This document shows, one piece after another, positions 21,946 through 32,594 of a DNA stretch of 64,000 bases. The position numbers and the translations under genes are program-made. Under the pieces are notes generated by a model. It saw nothing but the letters and a program-made list of their open reading frames with translations. It did no database searches and was not told the DNA's origin. This stretch comes from Fragum whitleyi (Eukaryota > Mollusca > Bivalvia > Cardiida > Cardiidae): the NCBI GenBank assembly GCA_948146395.1, contig OX411543.1:20748026-20812025 (forward strand). The letters run 5' to 3'. The stretch's first letter is position 1, and each line of letters opens with the position of its first letter.

Positions 21946-22377
21946 CTACAGTTATTAACATCATGTAAGTGATAAGCTGAATTATTTTGGAATGATATTG
22001 AATGAGATTATTTGGTTCGGATTGAATGCAGTTTGCCGCCGCTTTTAGCATTCAGTTATATCGCGGCGGCTGGAGCACATAACAATGGATTCCTGGTATT
22101 TCCAGTACAACCATCACATCCATTCTTAACCTCCAGCTGCCGTCTGACATAGGTCTACGATTATCAACCCATTGGTAAAGACAAATAGTCGGAAAAGAAT
22201 GAGTGCCGCCGTCGGGAATCGAACCCGGGACCTATAGATTGACAGTCCGACGCGCTACCAACTGCGCTATGACGACGGCCAGTGCGTGGAGCGAGTTTTA
22301 AATGAAATTTAAGGGAAATACAAGATCGTTGATTCCGTCCGAATTGGTCGAGATCATGGAGAGTTGAAACATACCTT
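21946..22377 (+). mobile_element. TACAGTTA-type MITE, decayed copy interrupted by a SINE
   Basis: TACAGTTATTAACATCATG opens the element as in the full copy at 34512-34949. GGAATGATATTGAATGAG and then, after the SINE, GTGCGTGGAGCGAGTTTTAAATG continue its body. The right end is missing or replaced by the TTAA MITE at 22378. Confidence 0.5.
22022..22279 (-). mobile_element. tRNA-derived SINE, nested in MITE
   Basis: Same layout as 21649-21929: tRNA-like head (22279-22205, B-box GGGTTCGATTCC, A-box TAGCGCAGTTGGTAGC), body, and TTGAATGCAGTTTGCCGCCGC 3' end. It lies inside the TACAGTTA-type element and is shorter than the neighbour by about 20 bp of body. Confidence 0.82.
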
Positions 22378-22541
22378 AAGGTAGTGGACCCGTAATGGTT
22401 TTGCAACATCTCGGAAGAAATAAACTTTAACAGTGTTAACCGAGGTTTCCTAATGATTCTCATTAGGAAACCTCAGTCAAAATTGTGAAAGACCATGAGT
22501 CCCGAAAGGTTGCGGAACTATTACGGGTCCACTACCTTAAT
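22378..22541. mobile_element. TTAA-flanked palindromic MITE, family 1 (copy c)
   Basis: TTAAGGTAGTGGACCCGTAA at the left and TTACGGGTCCACTACCTTAA at the right are exact inverted copies. The centre CGAGGTTTCCTAATGA/TCATTAGGAAACCTC forms the loop region. This is the best-preserved copy of the family. Confidence 0.85.
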
Positions 22542-23139
22542 ACGTCTATATAATATGACATTATTTTAATATAATATTATTCAAGCTGTAGTTACGATGT
22601 TTTGATTATTCACCAACGCTATTTTCACAAAAAAAGCGCGGGCGGAGGGCATTAATTTTTTGTCACAGTTTACCTATCACCTTTATTCTATATATTATTT
22701 GTTTGTTGCCTTCTGAGTGCGTATACATTTCAAAGTCCTAGATAGTCTGACCAGGTCAGAATTCACTATCTTCCGATTGCCAGCGAGCTATTGTCTTGGC
22801 ACAAAATGAAATAACATAAAATTTTATTCAGCATAAAACAGCACCTTGCATGTTTATACATGTAGATTACATATAAATCAAATTTATGAAACAAACATAC
22901 GTACAAAAATGACACAAATTCTGATCTGATAAACTCGTATTTTTGATTTTCAAAGAAGTAGAAAGTTACGAATATTATTTTTTATGAGCGAGTATAATTT
23001 ATACGAGTATAAATGTATATGATCCCTTAAGTCAAGTCGATCGAAATCATTCGTTATCTTAATCATTAGTTCTTGCTTTAAAAGCATTATAGAGAAATTA
23101 AGCTGAGTTATCGTGTAATTTTGGAGATGTCGAATTCAT
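22542..23139. other. Intergenic interval without recognised feature
   Basis: AT-rich sequence. A degenerate hairpin relative (TAGTTACGATGTTTTGATTA, 22590) and no convincing reading frame. Confidence 0.35.
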
Positions 23140-24145
23140 AAGACGGACAAAATGTGCGTCGTGCGTAGTCCGTCGCTCGTCGCCTGTCGGAAGTCGTCAA
23201 CAAATCTTAAACACCTTCTTTACAGTAACCGATGGGCGGATTTCAACCAAACTTGGAAGAAATGCTACTTGGTAGACCCCTCTCAAAACTTGTTCGAGGA
23301 TTATTTTATTGACCCCCAAATATGGGCGTGGCAGGGCGGAGCTTATTTTAGCCCGAATCTATAACATCTTCTCATCAGTAAGCAATGGGCGGATTCAGCC
23401 AAACTTGGCAGTAATGTTCCTTGGGTGACCCTTCTCAATCTTTGTTCGTGGACTTTTGAATGACCCCCAATTATGGGCGTGGCAGGGCGGGGTTAATTTT
23501 GAACCTTAAATCTTTGAACGTCATATCCCCCTGGACCACTAAACCGATTTCATTGAAACGTTTCCAGAATGTTCCGTGGGTGACCCTCTTCAAATAAAAG
23601 TTCGCGAAATTTTGATTGGCCAATAAATATGGGCGAAGCAGGGCGGGGCTTATTTTGAACCCGAAATCTCTCCCCCTGAACCACTGGGCTTATTTTCATG
23701 AAACTTTGCCAGAATGTCCTTGGTTGACCCTTTTCAAAAATTGATCGCGAAATTTTTATTTGGCCCATAATTTTGGCGTGGCAGGGCGGGGCTTATTTAG
23801 AGCCCAAAATCTTTGAACGACATCTCCTCCTTAACCACATTGCCAATTTCAATGAAACTCCGTAGAATGTCCCTTTGATGATCCTCTTCAAAGATTGATC
23901 GTAAAAAATTTGATTGGCCTATTAATATAGGCGCGGCAGGACACGGCGGGGCTTATTTTGATTCTCCTCAGTAATAAACGAGTGGGAGGGTTTTATAATC
24001 TCTTTAAATTCTTGGAATAACATCTCCTTTTCAACAATTAGGCAAATGACAATGAAAACTTTGCCAGAAAGATACTTGGATGATATCAACTTGACCAATT
24101 AAATTCAGGTGAGCGGTTTAGAGCCATTCTGGTCCTCTTGTTTTA
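23140..24145 (+). repeat. Dispersed element with five internal units of about 150 bp
   Basis: The head has short GTCG/CGTC-rich units (23140-23200). Five units follow, each with GGGCG(T)GGCAGGGCGG(G)GCTTATTTT at about 23323, 23474, 23629, 23776 and 23930, each preceded by AAACTTNGCNAGAATG-like and GACCCNCTTCAAA-like blocks. It closes with GGTGAGCGGTTTAGAGCCA...CCTCTTGTTTTA. Units are diverged by roughly a fifth of positions, judged by eye. No protein is encoded; the open frames inside follow the units. Confidence 0.75.
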
Positions 24146-24699
24146 ATTGTAAAACCAGAAGACAGAAAGCGCTGATATTTTGTACCGGTATTTGGACTCA
24201 TCTAGGAGACCTCTTATAAGTTTGTTCTCATCATGCCCCTGGGATTATATTTAGGTTCAACTCATGCACACCAAACTTTGGACTCTCTTTATTAAAAGAG
24301 AAACAAAGATGGAAACTCTAAAATCTTTTGCTCAAAAAAGGAAGTGAGCTTGGGGTTTGATGTGTATGAGGGACTGAAATCCTTCAATATCTTCTCTGTG
24401 ATGTGAAGACTAGATAGAAAGGAAACTCAATTGAGCGATGTAGTGTCTGCTAGTATTTATTTATGACGAGCCACAAAGGGTATCAATTCAGGAAGTTTAT
24501 TCTTCCTGTTTCTGGTTGTACACACATGCGGCCCTTCTTAAAATCAAATAAAGGTATTTATTATTTCAATGAAAAGGCAGTACAACGAATAGACCTTTTT
24601 ATTATTATTTTTTATCTTTATATGTGCTATTCCTGAATGTAATAACATACAGACCACATACTTGTATAGTACAAAACAGATACAGTTAATAATGAATTT

Positions 24700-24725
24700 A
24701 AATTCTCTCTCTCTTTCTCTCTACC

Positions 24726-24778
<53 letters not shown>

Positions 24779-24804
24779 CACGCTCTCTCTCTCTCTCGCT
24801 CTCG

Positions 24805-24880
<76 letters not shown>

Positions 24881-24896
24881 CTTTCTCTCGCGTTTC
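24700..24896. repeat. Compound microsatellite (TC)n and (AC)n
   Basis: About 130 bases of TC repeats with interruptions, then 13 AC units (24849-24876), then TC again. Long Ser/Leu or Arg/Glu reading frames over it are artefacts of the repeat. Confidence 0.95.
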
Positions 24897-25035
24897 TCTC
24901 AACGCCAATGGGAAGATAAGACTTTCTCATTTTTGACCAGTCAAGCCTTACTATCAGGGTTTTGCGTGAAATAACTACAATGTATTTGAAAAAGGACATG
25001 GTTCACGTAGAGGCCAACATTATTTCGCATTTCAA

Positions 25036-25165
25036 AAATTCTTATACAGGAAGGTAGATTGACCATTCTAGATTCAGAAAAAAGTTTCGATCTTAGTCAG
25101 ACTGGGCAGTCCGCGCAAGCTGGCTCGGGTCGACACTTAACGCACTACCAAAAAGGTTCCTATAA
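25036..25165 (-). mobile_element. Partial GTGACCCGTCACG-type MITE (ends lost)
   Basis: TAGATTGACCATTCTAGATTC, then the hairpin TTAGTCAGACTGGGCAGTCC...GGGTCGACACTTAACGCAC match the inner part of the family at 56297-56559, in inverse orientation. Neither terminal inverted repeat is present. Confidence 0.6.
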
Positions 25166-25443
25166 GCTTGGAAGGTCATACTATCATTTTTTTATGATTG
25201 TCGCACTTGTATTCTTCTGGTCTCGCTGTTTATATCTTGTTAAATGTCTGTAAAAATCAATTTCTCAAAGTCGTACTTATGTTGCTATTAGTATCTCGTT
25301 TTCTGGTCGTCACTTTTGTGACATTCTCCTTTAAACTTGTTGTTCAATTTGACAATAACCTGTACGTTATTATTACTTCTGACTGTATGATTCCTTACTA
25401 GGACCGATAACGGTCCTGGCTGATAACCTCTGAATATTAAAAT

Positions 25444-25707
25444 TGTGACCCGTGTGACGCGGAAAGAGACCGTCTCGGTAGTGCGTAAAGTGTCGACTCA
25501 AGTCAGACTGCGCAGACTGCGCAGACTGACTTGGGTCGAAACTTTTCGCACTTTACTAATTTTCTGAATCTATTATAATCAATCTACCTTCCTGTGAAAG
25601 ATCTTGAGAAATGCGCCCTCTGGATGGCCTGTACTAGGAGCAATCTCTTTTTCGAATGATTATTTTACGGAGTTTTCAGATGGTCCCTTGTCGTGTGATG
25701 GGTCACA
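25444..25707 (+). mobile_element. GTGACCCGTCACG-type MITE (copy 1)
   Basis: TGTGACCCGTGTGACGCGG at the left and CGTGTGATGGGTCACA at the right. The internal hairpin AAGTCAGACTGCGCAG / CTGCGCAGACTGACTT lies at 25499-25538, flanked by GTGCGTAAAGTGTCGA/TCGAAACTTTTCGCAC. About 264 bp. It lies 230 bp downstream of gene 1. Confidence 0.8.
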
Positions 25708-25887
25708 TTATTTCAAAGACATAAGAGTATCCTTTTGAATCGCATTTTACGTGATTGGTTCTTTTCTTAATAGAGACAAAGTAAATAGGTGCTTTGATGT
25801 TAAAGCCAGTATTTGGCTTCTATCTCGATAAATAATTTGAAATTTTGTTTCTTTAACATGTATATATTCATTATTTTATGGAAATAT

Positions 25888-25893
25888 TTTAAT
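25888..25893 (-). terminator. Possible poly(A) signal of gene 1 (ATTAAA)
   Basis: ATTAAA on the minus strand about 47 bases after the stop codon of gene 1. It is a common variant of AATAAA; no better signal lies close by. Inferred only from position. Confidence 0.35.
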
Positions 25894-25939
25894 GGTAAGA
25901 ATGATAAGACAATGTTTTTGATGGATAATAAAGAAGTTT

Positions 25940-26510
25940 TCACGATGATTTAAATTCTGCTGCCAGTAAAAATGTTAAAAATATATAGAAAAAGTTTTCG
26001 AGGCACTTGAATATGCTAGCACCATTGTTCAAACCACAGTCTCTTAGTGCGTTGACCACTAACTGTCCGTTTGGACTCAAGCTCATTTTGTGTTTGACCC
26101 AGTCCCCAATATCCCCTCGAAGACACGGATTTGTCAACAGTTTACTCGCGAGACGTGTACAGTTCTCATGGCACATCCGGTTTTTGACGTAGTACCCACA
26201 ATTCTCCAAGGCATAAAATTCAGAGTATATCCGTTGTGTTTCAGGGTCCTTTGCATCTAACAATTTTCTCCACTCACAATCGCCAATCATTCCTTCATAC
26301 TTCGGTAAATACCTTCGACATCTTTGCACTGATTTCCAGCTTGCACAAAATGTCGGACCGATGTGGTGTACCGGATAGTAAGTGAGAAACCCATAACACA
26401 TTTCGTCTGAAGTCCCTTCACCGTATATAACTGGCCGTGAACTATTTGAACTGTATTTACAGGTTGTCCTGATTTCATCACCTGGTTTAACTTCTATTGG
26501 AGGGTCAAAA
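25940..26510 (-). CDS. Gene 1 (temptin/DBH-like copper monooxygenase), last exon
   Basis: Acceptor TTTTGCAG/T; the preceding exon supplies CA to complete a His codon. The frame reads FDPPIEVKPGDEIRTTCKY and SDEMCYGFLTYYP, which match the end of the DBH/PHM catalytic core; the Met of EMC is the expected ligand of the second copper. A Cys-rich tail of about 110 residues follows, then a hydrophobic end (FFYIFLTFLLAAEF) and stop. DBH-like MOXD proteins often carry such a C-terminal anchor, so the enzyme is probably luminal or cell-surface, held by a GPI or single membrane anchor. Confidence 0.88.
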
Positions 26511-27098
26511 CTGCAAAAGAATATTTTCTTGAACGTGTAGCTTTATTCTTAACAAATTGTCAATCTCAACCCGCATTGTTCAAGTTTTACGCATACCATA
26601 CCTAATCAAGTACAAATTAGGCAGAGTAGGCTAAGATCAGACTGCACGTCTGTACAGGTCTTAGTCCATACTGTCTGCCAAAGCTTTCTATATGACATGA
26701 AGAGGCATGTAAAGGGTGAATTTTACTGAAAACGATCTTCGGGGAATATTTTAAGCTTTAAATAATCAAAACGCACCCAATATTAATTAAAAAGCCGGGC
26801 TGCGTTCAGGATTCAAACACGGTTGCAACGATTTAAAGTGGCATCCCGCTTCGCGCGTCAGTGTGTTGGGAAAATATTACGTTTTGAAGTTATCCAACTA
26901 TTTTTGTTAAATCATTTTTTTTTTTTTTTTGCACTTTTAAGATCTTATCTTATTACTCTTACTTCATTTTCTATACACAAAGAATAACATCATTGCAAAA
27001 TTCCGATTACAGGTGACCAAATACTGATGAAAATTATGTTAAATGTTATTTTTTTATATCCCTACGTCAAATGATGTAGAATATTAGAATACACTTAC

Positions 27099-27195
27099 TG
27101 ATAAAACCTTGGACTATCGTAGTTGTATTTCTGATCATTTGTAAAATCCCTGAGTTTTTTGCCATTCCTGAAATGGCTTACTGTCTGAGATTTTC
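27099..27195 (-). CDS. Gene 1, copper monooxygenase C-domain exon
   Basis: A 97-nt exon between CTATTTTCAG/G and TTATCA/GTAAGT, phase 1 to phase 2. It encodes KSQTVSHFRNGKKLRDF and NDQKYNYDSPRFY, corresponding to the stretch after the HMHYLG site in DBH relatives (RNGK, YDF-type motif). Phases agree with both neighbours. Confidence 0.85.
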
Positions 27196-28239
27196 CTGAA
27201 AATAGTTAAGGGAAATAATCACCAGAAAATATCATTTGAAAATTGAAGGAGTACACTGACTTTATAAAATATAAACCGTAGTTCAAACTTAAATGGAAAA
27301 CTTTGAATACTTTTAAAACTCACAAAATTTCAAAAATGCCATCGCAGGGTTTCAGTGCTTGTTCAAATATAGGCATTGTCACCAGTATTGTATAAAACCC
27401 AAGACCCTCTGTTGAATTTAGGATTACACAATCAACAATTCAACTTTAAAAGGTAGAATGCAAGACTAAATGTTTTCTTAACTACAACATTCTTTAACAG
27501 AATCGCCAGCGGGTCCATGAAGCTCGGATGTTGATTGCTGGTTTAGGCAAAACATTGTTGTTAAGGATGATTTTGTTCAAAACTTGCAAATGCACAAAGT
27601 TGCGTTAAAAATGGATTATAATTGAACAATGTATATTAAAAAGTACTACTACTGTCGTAGATATTAAACTAGGATCGAAAAACGACGTTTAGAAAGCCAT
27701 CCACTTTGACCTATCTTTAAAACATATATGTCATTCCAATTTGGATTTGTGTACAGACCTGTATAAATATGGTGTATTATCACAACAAAAATTGGTGTTT
27801 TTGGTATATATTTGTAAGTTGCTTACATTTTGAACCTTTGGTTCATAGAAGTACCTAGTAAGTACTTTCGTCTACGTTCAGTTCAAATTCCGGCAAATTC
27901 TATCCAGACGTCATAGAGTTGCTTTGTTTGGAACATCACGTTACATTTCCGTGATGTTTTGGCTATAAATGTATGAGATTTGGGTCTCTGATGTTGTATT
28001 ATTGCCTGTACTAATCAAAGCTGCTATTTGATGTCTTATTAAGCTGGACAAGATTCCTTTTTCGGCAACTAGAAGATTAATGAAATTGGATAAAAACCTT
28101 TGCATGTATCTTTAAATATTTATGTGTTGGGGGTTTTGTTGTATTGTTTTCTTAAAGTAAATACATGACATTGTTTTATCTCTTTTTCGTGAAAAAATAC
28201 GAAATTAAGAATTATTCAAGCTTTTAGTAAGGAATTATT

Positions 28240-28368
28240 TTAGTGATTTGAATGATATTTCCTGTATTTCGAACGATTAGAATTTGTATTGAGAATGATG
28301 TGAATGAAGCGCTAAGCGATGATTTAGAATGGTTTCGAGTTTGATGTCGATTTCACGATAATATGAAC
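28240..28368 (+). mobile_element. TACAGTTA-type MITE, right-half fragment
   Basis: GAATGAAGCGCTAAGCGATGATTTAGAATGG and GTCGATTTCACGAT match the right part of 34512-34949; the left half is absent. Lies in an intron of gene 1 just 3' of the HMH exon. Confidence 0.5.
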
Positions 28369-28467
28369 AGTTTTTGCAGGAAACCAACGCTGACGATGAA
28401 GCCTACGACAAACATGTGGCAATAACCTGGGCCAAAAAAGGAGCTTACATAAAGATTGTTGACTCAC

Positions 28468-28711
28468 CCATATAATGCATATGATTGACCGCCCTTGTAA
28501 TAAAAATGCTGTTGGGAAACATGTCTTCTGTACAGTCGGACGGACACTCTGACCGAAAGGTGATGTCTTTTGCGTATGGCGGTATCATCAAATATTCTTG
28601 TCCCACCATAAAGATGGCGGCGTCATACGTACGTCTATTTTCTGTGTAATATATAGTCAGACCCGAGCTGTCTTTTTGATCCTTCAATCGGTCTGGATTA
28701 TTCCAATGTAT
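28468..28711 (-). CDS. Gene 1, copper monooxygenase exon with CuA third His and CuB His pair
   Basis: A 244-nt exon between a poly-pyrimidine tract ending CAG and ATGG/GTGAGT. It begins IHWNNPDRL, whose His is the third ligand of the first copper in this family. It continues SSGLTIYYTENRRTYDA, IPPYAKDI, CPSDCTEDMF and ends VNHMHYMG, whose two His residues are ligands of the second copper. Four of the six expected copper ligands therefore come from this exon and the last one, all unchanged. This argues for an active enzyme that hydroxylates a substrate with O2 and ascorbate; the substrate cannot be told. Confidence 0.9.
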
Positions 28712-29954
28712 CTGAAAAAAAAAAAAAAGATTCTGTCATTATCAGATGAAGACAATATTACACTTTAAATATATCTTGATATGGTAAAAAAAAACTTTAT
28801 CATAGTTATGTTATGCCGTGCTAATATACAGTAGGTAGCGATCCTATATTTCAATCAAGCAAAAAGACCTAATTACACTTATGCCCGATTCAGATTCATA
28901 CATCTAAAGATAATAATTAATATAAATTCTTCTTCATTCTTTTATGTTTGGCTGATAAATTTATAAATGAAATATATAACTTTTCTATTTATTGATAAAT
29001 TAAGATAACAATGCAATGTTTTATCTGTTCAAATGAAGGGTTTTATAAATTGATGATTTAGTGAGCACAAATTTGATATTCTATAAATAAAACGACATGA
29101 TCTTTTCGATTAATCGATGGAATTCCAGAAATTTTTCTTTTCAAGTAATTCAATGAATCATATTACGCCGTTTGCGAAATGACGTCAACAAATGCATTAT
29201 ACTCGTAACGTTATTTCCACAACAAAATATAACGTTTCTAAACGTTCTTATCTTATTTCCATAATTATTCCACTAGTTCAATAACACCCATGTAATATCA
29301 AAAATATTCTACGGGATTATTTCACACCCGCGACGTAGGTCATTTTATAATTCAATTTAAAAATGCATGATTTTTGATGCGTGCAATTCTAAAAAATTCA
29401 TTTATTAAGCGACATTTAACCTGAAGAAACAGTTGTTTTATGAATATTATTCAATTCAATGGACTAGGAACCCTATTTTTTATCTTGATTTCGGGTCATT
29501 TTTTCTACTTTCTATCTCTATATTTATAATAAAAAAAAGACTTAATATGGGCAAAGGTCCTGCGTAGATGATAAGTTTATTGTATATTTATGCAGTTTGT
29601 ATTCAGTTAACATATCCTGTCTTTGCAAAGATGCTGCAGGTCCTTGTGATCAGGGCCTAGAAACTAACATAGATGCAGAAAAGCAATTTTTAATTTTGAT
29701 TGATATTAAGAAACAACTTCACTTTTCCTGCCCCATATCAAGCTTTTTTGCTTTTCTTTTTTTCTTATTTTTATACGTAGAGCTATGTCACTGTTTTTCT
29801 TCCAGGTCAAGACTTTGAAAGCTACAAGTTTTGAAAAAAAGGTGAGGAATAACCACAGAAGACACATCACACGAATTTATCTGTGAGGACACCTTTTTAT
29901 GACCCTTACATTGAAACATTTAAAGCAGATATATCATAACCTTGAAATTCATAC

Positions 29955-30100
29955 CTGTAAAGCAACTATCTTGTAACCCTGACTTCCCGCCCTGAATCCC
30001 GAGTCTCGTGACGTACAATCTCCGTCGGACCCCACAGTCCATGTACCAATCACTTGTTGACAATTAGGATGGGCGGACATGCCACATTTATATGGGGCAG
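29955..30100 (-). CDS. Gene 1, copper monooxygenase N-domain exon
   Basis: A 146-nt exon bounded by AAATTCCAG/CT and TTTACAG/GTATGA, phase 1 to phase 0. It encodes PYKCGMSAHPNCQQVIGTW, GSDGDCTSRDSGF and QGYKIVALQ. The Cys pattern and W-x-x-G-(x)n-G-Y-x-(x)n-LQ order match the segment just before the LQIHYNNP motif of DBH and MOXD proteins. Confidence 0.85.
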
Positions 30101-31204
30101 CTGGAATTTTGTAGATTTTTTAAATCTTGCAATTAGAGTTGTATATCTTTAAAGAATGGCAAATGTATTGCTATTTACAAGCAAAATGTACCAAAACTTC
30201 AAGCGATTTTAATCACGTTGTGTTTTAAAAAAAACTGCATCAATTCTTGATATCATTCTATACTCTATATAAATGAACAGGAGGATCGTGATGGACCTAT
30301 ATCGCTCACCGGTGAACGTGAGTTCAATTTCATAAGTCATTTATTCAATTTCTCTATAATATAGTCGTATACAGGATCAAACAACACAGGGCTTTTACTT
30401 CCAATATTAGAATGAAAGGTACGGTGAATTGTTTTGCAAGATCAATGATAAATAAATACCACTTTTTTGGAAATGATATTTCTAATGATTAAGAATTCCT
30501 ATCACCTCTTTCTGAAATGTGGCCCTACAGCATGGCGCTTAAATCGATTTTAAAGTAGCAATTTCAGTCAATTTTGCAGAAAAACTGATTCATAGTTCAA
30601 AGAAAAAATGAAAAGTATCAGGCCTTAATGTAATAGAGGAAAATATTTTAAGAATGTCCTTTAGAAAAAAGATTTTAAGAATGTCCTTTAGAAAAAAATC
30701 CCAACAACAAAGGCTTAATTTTTTATCTGAAAACAATTTACAGTGTTTTTGTCTTGACCATATGGAAATTCTCAAGGCCAAATTTGAAAAATGGATGCCT
30801 TGTTGTGTAGACGGAGAAGATTATCGACACTTTTTCTGTTATGTAAAATTAGGACCCCCACAATACAGGGCTTTTTTTCAAGTTGGTTCACTCATTTCAC
30901 AAATTCCAGCTAAATAGTCCTAGGATTATAGGTAATGGCAATTATCAGAGTTTTAAGCTAAATAGTTTGGAAAAAGAACATTGGTAAAGATTTTGTTTTA
31001 TTTTTTATGTTGAATCAGGGATTTCACAACATAGGTCAAAAAGTGCAATCATTTGTATTTTTTGTTATATGGTCTCCGGAAAATGTCTCATGAATGCCAA
31101 ACAAATCAGTTTACTCTTCTGGTTTGAGAAAGAGATTTTAAATTATTTTTGTGCATTATTTCGATGTAAAATCCGGGATCCTAAAACATAGGGTTAATAT
31201 CTTT

Positions 31205-31795
31205 TTAGATTTTTGGTAGACATGCATTGGACAATGCACCATATCAAATATGAAAGCTCTAGTCCTTACAGTTTGTGAGGAGAAGATTTCTTTTAAGTTT
31301 TTTTTTAACTCCGTTGCCATGGAAACCGGGGTTCTTCATGGATTCTAATTCCATGAAGAATTTTGAAACTCCTTGTCCTAAGGATCATTTCTGTAAAGTT
31401 AAATTGAAATCTGATGGATAGTTCGGGAGGAGAACATTTCTGGCCCGTCACGCGAAAAGCGACCATCTGGATAGTGCGTAAAGTGTCGACCCTAGTCAGG
31501 CTGCGCAGAGTGCACAGACTGACCAGGGTCGAAATCTTTGGCACATTGCTTATTTTCTGAATCTAGAATGATCAATCTACCTTCCAGTAAAAGAATTTTT
31601 GAAATGCGACTTCTGGTTGACCTTTGCTGGATCAAATCTCTTTTTAATAACTCATTTTACAGAATTCCCGGATGGTCCCTTTTCGCCGGACGGGTCACTT
31701 TTTTTAAAAAATTGTGGACGGACGGACGGAAGTCGTACATTGATCCATCACAATAGATCACATCGAGCACTTCGTGCCCAGGTAAGCTAAAAAAG
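31205..31795 (+). repeat. Dispersed GTGAGCTAAAA-tailed repeat interrupted by a MITE
   Basis: CATATCAAATATGAAAGCTC, GAGGAGAAG and GGGAGGAGAACATTTC (to about 31440) resume after the MITE as TTTAAAAAATTGTGGACGG (31702) and end with CACTTCGTGCCCAGGTAAGCT. The order matches 1-316 and 55545-55802, so the MITE at 31441-31698 split an existing copy. Confidence 0.65.
31441..31698 (+). mobile_element. GTGACCCGTCACG-type MITE (copy 2), nested in the dispersed repeat
   Basis: TGGCCCGTCACGCGAAAAGC left end; TCCCTTTTCGCCGGACGGGTCAC right end. Core hairpin CCCTAGTCAGGCTGCGCAG/TGCACAGACTGACCAGGG at 31490-31529. It lies within the intron that follows the 39-nt exon. Confidence 0.78.
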
Positions 31796-31941
31796 AAAAT
31801 ACACTTATAAATGGATTTGATTAGTCACATTTTTTAAAGAAACAGAAGTGCATTTTTAACATTGATACTTGGAAAAGTATGCAATTATCGACCTTACTAA
31901 TTCATTGGTATAAAATTACGATCTGATAGCTTACTGTTTAC

Positions 31942-31980
31942 CTTTTAGCTGTTCAGTTGTTTCATGATCAAGTTCATTTT
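31942..31980 (-). CDS. Gene 1, 39-nt micro-exon
   Basis: TTTTTCAG/AA and CTAAAAG/GTAAAC bound 39 nt that open and close in phase 1, so it could be skipped without a frame change. It encodes ENELDHETTEQLK, an acidic linker directly after the VHHIILFGC block. A variable insertion at this point is normal in DBH relatives. The small size makes it less certain than its neighbours. Confidence 0.6.
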
Positions 31981-32414
31981 CTGAAAAACAATGAAAGAGA
32001 TAGAAGTTCGTACCATATATTTCTTTTCATATATTTTGTAAAATATTCGTTTTTTATTCAACAAATACTATTAAAGAAAATATCTTTTTTGTGTTGCAAC
32101 AAAAGTAGAAAAACAGTCAAACAAACACGCACTAAGACGATTTCGACGACCCTATTCCATTTAAATTTTAACTATACGAATATACTTTTTGATTACAAAA
32201 TGTGCACTTATTCTGTAATTCGTGTACGTATTCAAAAGAATTGAATGAAAGTCCATCAAATACTTGAAATTGTAAAATAATGTTATCAAATGAAACTCGA
32301 CCGACGTTTAATTTAAGAAGAGCATATTGAATGAGTGGTCATTGAATACCGAATTTATTTAACAAGTTACTATGGAGTATCCGAATTAAAGGTTAATTTC
32401 GTTTACATTTATAC

Positions 32415-32594
32415 CTGGAATATCACAGCCAAACAAAATGATATGATGTACAATGGCTGTATTATTTATGATGGGTGTCGTAGCGACAATATGGTAATCG
32501 CCTGTGGTTGGGATGTCGTATAGCATACAATGATAGTTGGTTTCTTCACTAGGGATTGGCGTGTCCGGAAATCGTAGATCCTTTTTGATGATCC
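32415..32594 (-). CDS. Gene 1, copper monooxygenase N-domain exon with CuA HH pair
   Basis: A 180-nt exon bounded by TTTTTTAAG/GG and TTCCAG/GTATAA, phase 1 to 1. It encodes LRFPDTPIPSEETNYHC, DIPTTGDYHIVATTP and AIVHHIILFGC. The adjacent His pair is the first two ligands of the first copper, and the following Cys is the conserved disulfide partner. Its 5' phase matches the temptin-like exon at 44263-44373, 11.7 kb upstream; an undetected exon in between is possible. Confidence 0.88.

Noticed and set aside
24627..24999. Long Arg/Glu and Ser/Leu open frames on both strands
   Set aside because: They translate the TC and AC microsatellite; no stop codon can arise within it.
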